From Thiodiazotropha sp050291245 (lineage in GTDB: Bacteria; Pseudomonadota; Gammaproteobacteria; Chromatiales; Chromatiaceae): DNA of 64,000 nucleotides. Below the pieces are notes generated by a model. It did not search any database and had not been told where the DNA came from. It saw nothing but the letters and a program-made list of their open reading frames with translations. The stretch covers positions 62,001-126,000 of the forward strand of contig JBNKJP010000064.1 in the NCBI GenBank assembly GCA_050291245.1, in the 5' to 3' direction. Each line of letters starts with the position of its first letter. The first letter of the stretch is position 1. Made by a program: the position numbers and the translations under genes. Positions 26,165 to 35,512 of the stretch are shown piece by piece.

Positions 26165-28312
26165 ATGGGTAAAACCCTCAAAGTGCTTGGGTGGCTGATC
26201 GGCATGCTACTGGTGGTGATCGTTGCGGCGATCATCCTGGTACCCATGTTTGTCGATCCCAATGATCACAAAGCGCGCATCATCGCGGAAGTGAAAAAGG
26301 CGACCGGCCGGGATCTCAGCATCACGGGCGATATCGGGCTTTCGGTGTTTCCTCGTCTGGCGCTGGAACTCAATGGCCTGACTCTGAGTAACGCCCCCGG
26401 ATTCAAACAAACCGATTTCGCCACCATTGAGCATGCCCAGGTTGGGGTCAATCTGTGGCCCCTGCTGTTCAAACAGCTACTCGAAGTGGACTCGATACAG
26501 ATCGAGGGCGTCCGCCTCTACCTGGCCAAGGCGAAGGACGGTACAACCAACTGGGAGGATCTGAGCGGAAAATCCCCGGCTGGAAAAAAGGCCGCGGGTC
26601 CGAAAGTAGAATCCCCGAAAGATCCGCAAATGGGCGTGTTTGCCTTTACCATCGGTGGCTTGAATGTGGATGACGCGAATCTGGTCTGGGATGATCAAAG
26701 TACGGGCAATCATTACGAGGTCCGCAATATTCAACTGGAGACCGGCGAGGTGGCGCCCAAACAGCCGGTGGATCTGAATTTCGGACTCACCTTCTCGAGC
26801 GCTCAGCCCAGCATGAACAGTACGCTCTCCCTCACTACACGACTGACAGTGGATCCGGATGAGGAGTCCCTGAGGCTTGAAAAGCTGCTTCTGCAGGTCA
26901 GCGCCCAAGGTGAAGGCATGCCGGAAAAAGGGGTTAATGGTGAGCTGCTGGCAGATGTCCGGTTGAACCTCAAGGAGAACAGTCTTGATGTCCAGAACAT
27001 GGAGGTCAAATCAGGCAGCCTGATACTTACGGCTAACATGGAAGCCGTGGATATCCAAACCCGGCCCAGCTACAAGGGCAGCCTGCGGCTCGCGGAGTTC
27101 AATCCGCGGGATTGGATGAAACAATTCGGCATTACGGTTCCCGAGACGGCCGATGAGGATGTACTGCAGAGCCTGCATGTGGCCACATCGTTCGCAGGCA
27201 ACGACGCCGAGGTTAAGTTGCACGATCTGCTGCTTAAGATCGATCAGTCGACCCTCAAAGGGGACCTTGAAGTCATCGATTTCGCCGCCCCGAGCTACCT
27301 GTTCAACCTGGACCTGGATCAGATCGATCTTGATCGTTATCTGCCGCCACCCCAGGAGGGCAGCGCCCCCGCGTCACGCAAACCGGCTCGGGGCGGAGCC
27401 GCCAAGGAAGCACCGTTACTGCCGGTCGAGACCCTGCGCAAGCTGCGTTTCGACGGTACCGTACGGGTCGGGGATCTGACGATCAACAGGTTACATGCCA
27501 AGGCCATCCTGCTCAAACTGCGCGGTCGTGACGGCAAGCTCAATCTGGATCATGAGATCGGGCGCTTCTACGACGGCCTGCTGAAGGGCGATGTACAGGT
27601 GGATGTGAAAGGCGAGCAGCCGAAACTGAAGATCAACGAAAACGCCTCGCGCATCCTCTCCGGCCCCTTGCTGATGGATCTGACCGGCAAGGATACCCTG
27701 CTGGGCAGCGGCGACCTGGACATGAACCTGACTACCGCGGGCAACACGGTCACCCAGTTCAAGCGTTTCCTCAATGGCAATGTGAAATTCGATTTCCGCG
27801 ACGGTGCGGTAAAGGGATTCAATCTGGCGAAGATGATCCGCGACACCAAGGCCAAGCTGAAGGGTGAGGCGGTGATGACCCTCGACGAGCCGGAGCAGAC
27901 CGACTTTTCCGAACTGAATGGCACTGCGGTGATCGAGAACGGGGTGGTCAACAATCAAAGCCTGCTGGCCAAGTCCCCTTACATCCGGGTCGAGGGCAGA
28001 GGCAAGGCCTACCTGCTGGAAGAGCGATTGAAGTACGAGATTCGCCCGGTGATCGTGAACACCTCGACCGGTCAGGGGGGTGAGTCCCTGGAGGATCTCA
28101 AGGGTATCCCGATCCCGGTCAAGATCAAAGGCGACTGGAACAACCCCGAGTTCACCATCCAGCTTTCCAAGATTCTCGAGGATCAGCAAAAGGCCAAGCT
28201 CAAGCAGAAATACGAGGAGAAGGTCGACGAGGCGGTCGATAAACAGCTCGAGGAGAAGTTGCCGGAAGAACTCCAGGATCAGCTCAAGGACAAGCTGAAG
28301 AAACTCTTCTGA
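26165..28312 (+). CDS. asmA: AsmA family protein
   Basis: The 715-residue protein has an N-terminal membrane anchor (VLGWLIGMLLVVIVAAIILVPMFV) and a large repetitive beta-rich periplasmic part, beginning with the AsmA-typical DPNDHKARIIAEVKKATGRDLSITGDI and ending with the conserved AsmA C-terminal region (LNGTAVIENGVVNNQSLLAKSPYIRVEGRG). AsmA-like proteins belong to the VPS13/TamB-like bridge group implicated in lipid transport between membranes. The C-terminus is a charged coil (EDQQKAKLKQKYEEKVDEAV). mutY and yggX follow, an order common in gammaproteobacteria. Confidence 0.9.
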   Translation: MGKTLKVLGWLIGMLLVVIVAAIILVPMFVDPNDHKARIIAEVKKATGRDLSITGDIGLSVFPRLALELNGLTLSNAPGFKQTDFATIEHAQVGVNLWPLLFKQLLEVDSIQIEGVRLYLAKAKDGTTNWEDLSGKSPAGKKAAGPKVESPKDPQMGVFAFTIGGLNVDDANLVWDDQSTGNHYEVRNIQLETGEVAPKQPVDLNFGLTFSSAQPSMNSTLSLTTRLTVDPDEESLRLEKLLLQVSAQGEGMPEKGVNGELLADVRLNLKENSLDVQNMEVKSGSLILTANMEAVDIQTRPSYKGSLRLAEFNPRDWMKQFGITVPETADEDVLQSLHVATSFAGNDAEVKLHDLLLKIDQSTLKGDLEVIDFAAPSYLFNLDLDQIDLDRYLPPPQEGSAPASRKPARGGAAKEAPLLPVETLRKLRFDGTVRVGDLTINRLHAKAILLKLRGRDGKLNLDHEIGRFYDGLLKGDVQVDVKGEQPKLKINENASRILSGPLLMDLTGKDTLLGSGDLDMNLTTAGNTVTQFKRFLNGNVKFDFRDGAVKGFNLAKMIRDTKAKLKGEAVMTLDEPEQTDFSELNGTAVIENGVVNNQSLLAKSPYIRVEGRGKAYLLEERLKYEIRPVIVNTSTGQGGESLEDLKGIPIPVKIKGDWNNPEFTIQLSKILEDQQKAKLKQKYEEKVDEAVDKQLEEKLPEELQDQLKDKLKKLF

Positions 28313-28335
28313 GCCGTGCTAGCCTGAAACCAACC

Positions 28336-29442
28336 GTGAATATTTCGAGCGGGTCGTCCCCGGAGGGTAGCAACTCCTCCCTGTCCGTAAGCGGTTTTTC
28401 CAGCCGGGTTCTGGCTTGGTTCGACCAGCATGGGCGCAAGCAACTGCCCTGGCAGCAGCCTCGCACCCCCTACCGGGTGTGGATCTCCGAGATCATGCTG
28501 CAGCAGACCCAGGTCGGCACGGTCATCGACTATTTCGAACGTTTCATGGCGGCCTTTCCGGATCTGCCCAGCCTGGCCGAGGCGCCCCTGGACCGGGTGT
28601 TGCACCTCTGGTCCGGGCTCGGCTACTACGCCCGTGCCCGTAATCTCCACCACTGTGCGCACCAGGTAATGACTCGGTATCAGGGTATCCTGCCGGATGA
28701 TCTGGACGCCCTGCAGGCCCTGCCGGGTATCGGCCGCTCCACCGCCGGGGCGATCCGCTCCCTGGGGTTCGGGCGGTTCGCCCCGATACTCGACGGCAAT
28801 GTGAAACGGGTGCTGACACGCCATTTCACGGTGGAAGGTTGGCCGGGACAGAGCGCGGTTCAGCGCCGGCTCTGGGAGTATAGCGAGGCCCTGACCCCGG
28901 ATCAGCGCACCGCAGACTTTAACCAGGCAATGATGGACCTGGGAGCCCTGGTCTGCACCCGCTCACAACCCGCTTGCCACAGTTGTCCCCTGAAACAGGA
29001 TTGTGGTGCCCATGCCCGGGGTGAAACCGATCGCTACCCCATGCCCAAACCCAAGCAGACTCGCCCGGTGCGCAGCACCCATTTTTTGGTACTCAGGGAT
29101 CGCCAGGGGCGGGTATTGCTGGAACAGCGTCCTCCGGCCGGGGTCTGGGGCGGACTGTGGAGCTTCCCTGAATGTGCCGAGGCACAGCGAGCCGCCGAGT
29201 GGTGCGAACAGGCATTGGGTTGTGAGGTGAAACTGGACAGACAGCTCGATACCCGGCGTCACAGCTTCAGTCATTTCCATCTGGAGATCACACCACTGGT
29301 GATGCAGGTAAAAAAAACCGTGGATCGACTCATGGATGCGGGTGTGCGGGTTTGGTATAACCTGAAGCATCCCGACGATCGCGGTCTGGCCGCACCGGTC
29401 TCGCGGATCCTGCGTGAAATCGATTCCGGGGGAAACCAATAG
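28336..29442 (+). CDS. mutY: A/G-specific adenine glycosylase MutY
   Basis: MutY removes adenine mispaired with 8-oxoguanine. The 368-residue protein has the HhH-GPD core with the catalytic Glu in SEIMLQQTQVGTV, the Asp in PILDGNVKRVL, the [4Fe-4S] ligands in CTRSQPACHSCPLKQDC, and a C-terminal NUDIX-like domain (FLVLRDRQGRVLLEQRPPAGVWGGLW). The reading uses a GTG at 28336 without a clear ribosome site; the conserved part begins at about residue 16, so a later start cannot be excluded. It begins 23 bases after asmA. Confidence 0.94.
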   Translation: MNISSGSSPEGSNSSLSVSGFSSRVLAWFDQHGRKQLPWQQPRTPYRVWISEIMLQQTQVGTVIDYFERFMAAFPDLPSLAEAPLDRVLHLWSGLGYYARARNLHHCAHQVMTRYQGILPDDLDALQALPGIGRSTAGAIRSLGFGRFAPILDGNVKRVLTRHFTVEGWPGQSAVQRRLWEYSEALTPDQRTADFNQAMMDLGALVCTRSQPACHSCPLKQDCGAHARGETDRYPMPKPKQTRPVRSTHFLVLRDRQGRVLLEQRPPAGVWGGLWSFPECAEAQRAAEWCEQALGCEVKLDRQLDTRRHSFSHFHLEITPLVMQVKKTVDRLMDAGVRVWYNLKHPDDRGLAAPVSRILREIDSGGNQ

Positions 29443-29465
29443 TAAATGATCAGAGGAGAGGCAAA

Positions 29466-29735
29466 ATGAGCCGTATTGTGCAGTGTGTCCGCCTGAAACG
29501 TGAAGCCGAGGGGCTGGAGCGAGTGCCCTATCCCGGGGAGCTGGGCCAGCGCATTTTTGAGAATGTCTCAAAGGAGGCCTGGCAGGAGTGGCTCAGGCAC
29601 CAAACCATGCTGATCAACGAGAACCGCCTCAGCCCGGTCAATCCCCAGGCGCGGAAATTCCTCGAAGAGCAGATGGAGCAGTTCTTCTTCGGTGAAGGGG
29701 CGGAGTTGCCCCCGGACTACCGGCCACCGGCCTGA
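29466..29735 (+). CDS. yggX: Fe(II)-trafficking protein YggX
   Basis: This 89-residue protein matches the YggX family end to end: RIVQCVRLKREAEGLERVP, GELGQRIFENVSKEAW and LINENRLSPVNPQARKFL. The conserved Cys7 protects Fe-S clusters from oxidants in enteric bacteria, fitting its place behind mutY, whose product needs a cluster. GAGGAGAGG lies just upstream of the ATG. Confidence 0.96.
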   Translation: MSRIVQCVRLKREAEGLERVPYPGELGQRIFENVSKEAWQEWLRHQTMLINENRLSPVNPQARKFLEEQMEQFFFGEGAELPPDYRPPA

Positions 29736-29773
29736 TAGAGAGCTCTGGGCCGAAAGCTGCTTACCTTACCAAA

Positions 29774-29806
29774 ACCACCGTCATCCCGGTGAATACCGGG
29801 ATCCAG
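29774..29806. repeat. REP-type palindrome
   Basis: ATCCCGGT-GAAT-ACCGGGAT (29783-29802) forms a perfect eight-base hairpin in the context ACCGTC...CCAG, the same family as the elements at 8190 and 63898. It sits after yggX. Confidence 0.8.
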
Positions 29807-30133
29807 AGCGCCTGACAGTACGACGTCATCGATTTGAATCCATGTGGCACGACATAAATAGCAAAGAACAACGACAGATCTGCTATCATATGAGCACCTC
29901 AAAGGGTGACAGGTCGTCTGATCCGGCCGCTATCGTTACCCCGCCTTGGGGGATGTCGTCGCGGTTGGTAAGGGTGTCTTCCCTTTTCTGATCTCCTCGC
30001 TCAATTCGGTAACTCCTACATCCAACACCGACGGGTATTCCGCCTGGCGTTTGCCTATAGGCCGTGATCCTCTCACGGAACGGATTGGGCGTCGCGTCCA
30101 GCGCTTGTACACAACACGAATACTGACAATGCC
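29807..30133 (+). other. Leader region ahead of the SulP gene
   Basis: No gene is visible in these 327 bases. The segment from about 29890 to 30110 is GC-balanced, with several short inverted repeats (for example CCCCGCC/GGGGGA near 29940 and a CCGTGATCCTCTCACGG hairpin at 30062-30078). A structured 5-prime leader is possible but no known riboswitch was recognised. Confidence 0.3.
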
Positions 30134-31795
30134 ATGCAATTGATCAACGGACTTCATTTCAGAAATTTACGGGGTGATATCTATGGGGGCCTGACCGCCG
30201 CCGTGGTGGCACTACCCCTGGCTCTTGCCATGGGCGTCTCCTCAGGCGCCGGACCGATCGCCGGAATCTACGGCGCCATCTTCGTCGGCTTTTTCTCTGC
30301 CCTGTTCGGTGGAACACCGGCCCAGGTCTCGGGACCCACCGGACCCATGACCGTGGTCATGGCTACCATCTTTACTCACTACACAGGGATGTTTCCGGAC
30401 GACCCGGCCCAGGGCGCGGCAGTTGCTTTCACCGTGGTGATGATGGGTGGGCTGTTCCAGATCATCGGTGGATTTTTGAAGATCGGTAAATTCATCGAGC
30501 TGGTGCCCCATCCGGTGGTTTCCGGGTTCATGAGCGGCATCGGCGTCATCATCATCCTGCTGCAACTCCCGCCCTTGCTCGGATTCGATGCCCAGGCGGG
30601 ACCCATGGCCTCCGCCCAGGCGGTCCCGGATGCATTGAACAGCCTGGTGCCCCCGGCTTTGATGCTGGGCGGTCTGGCATTGGTGATCGTCTATTTCATG
30701 CCCAAGTCCCTGGGGCGGATCATCCCTTCGCCACTGGTGGCTCTGATCTTGGGAACCCTGGCATATCTGATGTTCCTGCAGGGCAGCGATGTGAAGGTAC
30801 TTGGCGAAATCCCCAGCGGCCTGCCCGATCCCCATCTGCCCGCCTTCACCCTGGCCCTGCTGCCGGAGATGCTCAAGTCCGCGCTCACCTTGGCGGCCCT
30901 GGGCGCCATCGACTCCCTGCTGACCTCACTGGTGGCCGACAACATCACTCGCACCTACCATAAATCGGACCGGGAACTGATCGGCCAGGGCATTGGCAAC
31001 ACCCTGGCCGGACTGTTCGGCGGCCTGCCGGGGGCCGGGGCCACCATGCGTACCGTGGTCAACGTCAAGGCGGGGGGCAAGACGCCCATCTCCGGCGCGC
31101 TGCACGCCGTGGTACTGCTGGCCATCGTGCTCGGTGCCGGCGGACTGGCGAGCCATATCCCCAACGCGGTGTTGGCGGGTATCCTGATCAAGGTCGGCAC
31201 CGACATCATCGACTGGGACTACCTCAAGCGCCTTCATACGGCGCCTCCCACGGGTATTGTGATCATGGTCGTGGTGCTCGGTATCACCGTCTTCATCGAC
31301 CTGATCATCGCGGTGGCGGTAGGTATGGCGATGGCCGGCATGGTGTTCATGAAGCGCATGGTCGACCTGCAGTTGGAGAGCATCAACACGGTACGCGATG
31401 TGGATGAGGCGGCCCCGTTCAGCGACGAGGAGAAGGCGATCTTCAAGCAGGCCCAGGGCCGCATCCTGTTGTTCCATATCGGCGGTCCCATGAGTTTCGG
31501 CGCCGCCAAGGGCATGGCCCGGCAGATGGCCCAGTTCGATCAGTACGACATATTGGTGGTGGACCTCAGCGACATGCCGCAGATCGACTTCACCGCCACC
31601 CGCGCCCTGGAGGACATCATCGTCGATGCCCAGGACCGTGGCCGCCGGGTACTGCTGGCCGGGTGTCGACCGAAGGTGCAAAAATCCCTCGAGCGACAGG
31701 GCCTGATCGCCAAGATTCAGACACAGCACCTACACGAAAAACGCATCGACGCCCTGCAAGACGCCCTGGCCCAACTCCAGGAGATGCAGGCATGA
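30134..31795 (+). CDS. SulP-family inorganic anion transporter with STAS domain
   Basis: The 553-residue protein has a SLC26/SulP membrane domain (about 15-400) with the N-terminal signature GLTAAVVALPLALAMGVSSGAGPIAGIYGA and the core GPTGPMTVVMA, followed by a cytoplasmic STAS domain (about 435-550; LVVDLSDMPQIDFTATRALEDII). SulP proteins carry sulfate, bicarbonate or other anions. The close similarity to BicA-like low-affinity bicarbonate carriers (Na+-dependent) is only a possibility. No RBS is obvious. Confidence 0.88.
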   Translation: MQLINGLHFRNLRGDIYGGLTAAVVALPLALAMGVSSGAGPIAGIYGAIFVGFFSALFGGTPAQVSGPTGPMTVVMATIFTHYTGMFPDDPAQGAAVAFTVVMMGGLFQIIGGFLKIGKFIELVPHPVVSGFMSGIGVIIILLQLPPLLGFDAQAGPMASAQAVPDALNSLVPPALMLGGLALVIVYFMPKSLGRIIPSPLVALILGTLAYLMFLQGSDVKVLGEIPSGLPDPHLPAFTLALLPEMLKSALTLAALGAIDSLLTSLVADNITRTYHKSDRELIGQGIGNTLAGLFGGLPGAGATMRTVVNVKAGGKTPISGALHAVVLLAIVLGAGGLASHIPNAVLAGILIKVGTDIIDWDYLKRLHTAPPTGIVIMVVVLGITVFIDLIIAVAVGMAMAGMVFMKRMVDLQLESINTVRDVDEAAPFSDEEKAIFKQAQGRILLFHIGGPMSFGAAKGMARQMAQFDQYDILVVDLSDMPQIDFTATRALEDIIVDAQDRGRRVLLAGCRPKVQKSLERQGLIAKIQTQHLHEKRIDALQDALAQLQEMQA

Positions 31796-31854
31796 ACCCG
31801 GGGAAGGCTTGACTCCGGCGGGGTTCCCCGGTTTAATACGCCCTCTTCACCGAA

Positions 31855-31930
31855 GGCCAGGTAGCTCAGTCGGTAGAGCAGGGGACTGAAAATCCCCGTG
31901 TCGGCAGTTCGATTCTGTCCCTGGCCACCA
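31855..31930 (+). tRNA. tRNA-Phe (anticodon GAA)
   Basis: The 76-nt cloverleaf is complete: acceptor GGCCAGG/CCTGGCC, D-arm GCTCAGTCGGTAGAGC, anticodon stem GGGGA/TCCCC around CTGAAAA (anticodon GAA), T-arm GGCAG-TTCGATT-CTGTC, and encoded ACCA. The accessory region begins immediately after it, so it is a candidate integration site. Confidence 0.96.
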
Positions 31931-32034
31931 TATCCCTTCAACGACTTATAATGACTCGCAATCCGTTCTTGGATCCGCATATGACGGAATTGTGCCCTCG
32001 ATTAGACTTGCTACGCTCTTAAGGTGATCTCCAG

Positions 32035-32567
32035 TCAAGTGTGCATACCGTAACACCCTCTCGAATGATGGCCAGTCTCCAAGTTCCTGGGGTTCTTGTA
32101 AGCTGGTCCCGTTCTCGAAGGTGCGTATATGGGGGGCTCATCATGCGCCCAGCCCATGTATGGGTAAGCGTCAGGATTTAGCAGGACATCCCAGGGTATG
32201 CCCTGTCTCATCGGTACAGCTTCAGCTCTCAACGTACCTATGGCAATTTCGGATCGCAGTGTTGATTGCCTTTCGCGTATTGGTCGACGGCACATACAAT
32301 GCTGTGTATGCCGTCGAAGCCCTCTGTTACGCCGTCCCAGTAGGTGATACGGCCTTGGTGTTCGTCCCTGACAAGCTCAATCCTGCCAGTCCATATTCCA
32401 TTGCTGACTATGGTGTATGCGCTTCCCGGAAGGCTTGGAAGTGCCTTGCCTTTCTGGCCGCCAATGGCGGTCAGACCCGAACTGTCGCCAAGAGAAAAGG
32501 ACTCTTGCCTGGGTAGTTGCATCTTCTGGTGGTGTAACATCGAATAAACCTTATCAGCAGGCTTCAA
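32035..32567 (-). pseudogene. Possible decayed gene in the first island gap
   Basis: Between tRNA-Phe and the kelch-like gene (31931-32637) the only coding-like signal is on the minus strand. A 109-codon frame (32567 to 32238) reads protein-like text (GDSSGLTAIGGQKG, GIWTGRIELVRDEHQGRITYWDG) and stops. An overlapping frame then continues with GTLRAEAVPMRQGIPWDVLLNPDAYPYMGW. The junction near 32245-32260 could be a frameshift. No family was recognised and intergenic noise is possible. Confidence 0.3.
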
Positions 32568-32637
32568 TTACTACAAAGATATCAGCAGATATGTTGAAAT
32601 CAGAACAAAATAGTATTGCTGACTAGGATGAGATTGA

Positions 32638-33735
32638 ATGGAAGACGATAGAGACCCTCTAGCATTTGGCGTTACACCATCGCTGTTTCTGAAGTGGAGG
32701 TCCCCTCGATTTGGCGACAATAATCCTACGAAAGTTTCCTCAAAGGTTTGGGAGTGGTTGGTTAGGTCAAAGTTGACCGGTTATGCTGCAACAGAAAAGA
32801 TGCAAGGTCCTTCGCCATTCGGCGCGGGGCCGACTTGGTGTTTCGAGCGATTTGGTCAGTCATGCAATTCCCTGCCTGATGGTAGAAAGTTATATATTGG
32901 AGGAGAGCACGAAGATCATTATGATCCTGATTTTTGCATCTATAACGATGTCATAGTCGAAGACCCAGATGGTCACACCGAGTTCTACTGCTATCCCAGA
33001 AGTTCATTCTTGCCAACTGACTTCCACACATCAACATTGGTTGGAGATCGAGTGGTAATAGTTGGTTGTTTGGGATACTCGGGTGACAGAAAAATCGGCT
33101 ATACGCCTGTATACATATTGGATTTACATGGCTTTCGGATCGATAGAATCGATACGTATGGAGATTCACCGGGATGGATTCACGAGCACACCGCGCACCT
33201 GACAGATAATGATGAGAGTATCATCATTGCTGGGGGAATGGTTTATCATGGTGATCAGCAATCACTCAGAGAAAATATTGACGAATGGCAGCTTAACCTA
33301 CAGACGTGGACCTGGAACAGACTCACAAGCAAAAACTGGCCACGATGGGGGATGCTGAGAAAGGATCGGGGGCAAAACCATCTTTGGGAATTTCGGCAGG
33401 CGCTCTGGAGTAAGTCAGTTAACTGGTTAGAACAATACAATGAAGAGTTGGTGCAATTAGAAATTGAACTCGGGTATACGCCAGACGTGGATTCCATCGC
33501 GGATCTGTATAAGTTCTCTTTCCAGACTGGAGATTTGGTTGAAGACGCTGATGAGCATAATCTCTTCTGGCTATATATAGATGAAGTTCGTGTTAGGTTT
33601 GTAGAAGAAAGTTATTTAGTAAGAGTGACGGTTGAAGGGGAATTACCAGAGCTAATGCTTAAACTGATTCGGAAAAGCCTGCTTGATAAGTTATCAGCGC
33701 TTGAAAACTGTCCGTGTGAAATTGAGGAGTATTGA
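32638..33735 (+). CDS. Kelch-like beta-propeller protein of unknown function
   Basis: The 365-residue cytoplasmic protein (no signal peptide) has at least three kelch-like blades: DGRKLYIGGEHEDHYDPDF, GDRVVIVGCLGYSGDRKIGYTPVYILDL, and ESIIIAGGMVYHGDQQSLRENIDEWQLNLQTWTWNRL. The C-terminal third is acidic (EELVQLEIELGYTPDVDS, VRVRFVEESYLVRVTVEG). Such proteins usually act as binding scaffolds; the enzyme part, if any, is not apparent. It is rich in Trp, Asp and Tyr, with lower GC than the core genes, which suggests transfer. Immunity or regulatory roles are possible but unsupported. Confidence 0.6.
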   Translation: MEDDRDPLAFGVTPSLFLKWRSPRFGDNNPTKVSSKVWEWLVRSKLTGYAATEKMQGPSPFGAGPTWCFERFGQSCNSLPDGRKLYIGGEHEDHYDPDFCIYNDVIVEDPDGHTEFYCYPRSSFLPTDFHTSTLVGDRVVIVGCLGYSGDRKIGYTPVYILDLHGFRIDRIDTYGDSPGWIHEHTAHLTDNDESIIIAGGMVYHGDQQSLRENIDEWQLNLQTWTWNRLTSKNWPRWGMLRKDRGQNHLWEFRQALWSKSVNWLEQYNEELVQLEIELGYTPDVDSIADLYKFSFQTGDLVEDADEHNLFWLYIDEVRVRFVEESYLVRVTVEGELPELMLKLIRKSLLDKLSALENCPCEIEEY

Positions 33736-33759
33736 GGTCATGGTTGGAAATTCCAAGAC

Positions 33760-35220
33760 TCAATGCAACTCTCGGTGAAGTAACGCTTCTGCAGCAAAAA
33801 TGCCTGACATTCCAGCCCCGGGAACACCAAATCCGGGCCATGTGGTCTGGCCAGCCAGATACAAACCATCAATCGGAGAACGATGCTTAAAGAGTACGCC
33901 AGGTCCTGCTGTGGGTGAAATGCCGTAGAGCGCGCCTGAATAGAGACGGGCTCCATGTTTAAACTCTTTTGGGCTCAGAATGCGGCGCACGTTGATATCT
34001 AAATCATGATTGCGGCGCAACAATTCAATCGCCTTCCCGGCAACCTCTTCCTTGAGTTCTTCGCTCCAATTATCAGGATCTATTTCCTGATCGATCGCAG
34101 GAAACATCTCGACGATGCTACACCCCTGCGGCGCCAGCCGAGGGCATGTTACCGTGGGTACGGTGTAGGTCAGCCAGCGCGCCTGCGTACCACTGTTTGT
34201 GAAAATCCTGGCCTGTTCGGTCAGCCAGGGAATGATGCAATTGGTATGGCTCCGAACAGTAATTTCGTTTTCAAGCCCGAGCTGTAATACAAATCCCCTG
34301 TGCGACAAGGGTGCCCGTGCCGTTTTTCGCTTCATCCGAGGTGGTGCGTCATCATCGGACAACAGGGTACGATAAGTGTGCATGGCGCTGACCGTAGAGA
34401 TCACCGCATCGAACTCTAAGACCTCTCCATTTGCCAACTCGATTCCATGCACACGACCGCTACTGACCATAATTCGTTTCACAGGAGCGTTGAGCTGTAT
34501 GCGCCCCTCGCGGGTCTGTATTGACTCTTTCAGTACTTCTGGGATGCGGCCCATGCCGCCTTCGGGAAGGAAATAGCCTTCTCGCAGCATCGATGCCAGT
34601 CCCAGTAAAGAAGTGGCAGGCTGCTTATCGGGAGGTGCGCCGGCGTATAACAGGGCGCATCCCAACGCGGCTCTGATAGGCTCGCTGCTGATACCGGCAA
34701 TCAAGTGAGAGGCGGCCGTACCTCGTAATTTTATCAGATGTCGCCAACCTTTTGTCATCAAATACCAGAGCGATAGTGGGTGGATCATGATCTCATCGCT
34801 AAAAAATCGCAGGATCGGTTCCCACTTATCAAGGAAACCTGAAATTTCCCTCTGCAGTTTCAATGCAGATGCTTTTCTTGGCGAGGATTGAATAAGAAAT
34901 TCCGGTCCGGCTCTGATATCGACGATAGTGCCATCGGGTAAGGTTGCGGATTGTAGGGCAGTTATTCTGCGCAACGGCAACAGATGTTTTCGATCCAACC
35001 CCAGTGATGTGAAAAGGCTATCAAGCATCTCCGGGATGGCGATATAGATGGCGCCATCATTGAATGTATAGCCGTCGATCTTGGAGGTGGCACAACATCC
35101 ACCCAGTTTGTCATTGGCCTCGAACAAGCTCACTGACACACCGTTTAAAGAAAGTAGCCTCGCGGCGCTCAGTCCCGAGATTCCGCCACCGATGACCGCA
35201 ACAGTTTTGCAAACCGACAT
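33760..35220 (-). CDS. FAD-dependent CrtI/retinol-saturase-like oxidoreductase
   Basis: The 486-residue flavoprotein has the N-terminal dinucleotide fold VAVIGGGISGLSAARLLSLNG with SLFEANDKLGGCC, and the C-terminal FAD motif GLYLAGQTTWPGFGVPGAGMSGIFAAEALL, the arrangement of phytoene desaturases, carotene isomerases and all-trans-retinol reductases. The substrate is probably a polyene or other lipid but no carotenoid genes are adjacent. Two ATG codons lie in tandem (35223 and 35220); AAGGAG seven bases before the second favours 35220. It converges with the kelch-like gene, which ends 25 bases away. Confidence 0.8.
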   Translation of the reverse strand: MSVCKTVAVIGGGISGLSAARLLSLNGVSVSLFEANDKLGGCCATSKIDGYTFNDGAIYIAIPEMLDSLFTSLGLDRKHLLPLRRITALQSATLPDGTIVDIRAGPEFLIQSSPRKASALKLQREISGFLDKWEPILRFFSDEIMIHPLSLWYLMTKGWRHLIKLRGTAASHLIAGISSEPIRAALGCALLYAGAPPDKQPATSLLGLASMLREGYFLPEGGMGRIPEVLKESIQTREGRIQLNAPVKRIMVSSGRVHGIELANGEVLEFDAVISTVSAMHTYRTLLSDDDAPPRMKRKTARAPLSHRGFVLQLGLENEITVRSHTNCIIPWLTEQARIFTNSGTQARWLTYTVPTVTCPRLAPQGCSIVEMFPAIDQEIDPDNWSEELKEEVAGKAIELLRRNHDLDINVRRILSPKEFKHGARLYSGALYGISPTAGPGVLFKHRSPIDGLYLAGQTTWPGFGVPGAGMSGIFAAEALLHRELH

Positions 35221-35512
35221 CATCGAACTCCTTCTCAGAAAATATAAAGAAACCACTTTGGATCAGTATATTGATATCGTGAGTATTGCAGGAAGTAAAT
35301 TTACCAATGGTCGACTCTATGTTCCGAGCCTCTACGCTGAGTAAGGGCACGCTACGGCTGAATATGGCATATTAAGGGGTCGGGGTATTAAAAGTCTCTA
35401 ACGATCTACAACCCTCGTAAACCTTCTCATGCCTTTCATAGACAGAACAGCATTGAAAAAATAATGCAGTAAATACTCTACATTATTCCTCGGTCTCAGC
35501 AGGTCTGTCGTG

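Noticed and set aside
31855..31930. Attachment-site duplication of the tRNA-Phe 3-prime end
   Set aside because: I looked for a second copy of TTCGATTCTGTCCCTGG downstream in the window and saw none; an attL/attR pair cannot be claimed.
32121..32516. A 131-codon plus-strand open frame after tRNA-Phe
   Set aside because: Its translation is not protein-like compared with the minus-strand reading over the same DNA.
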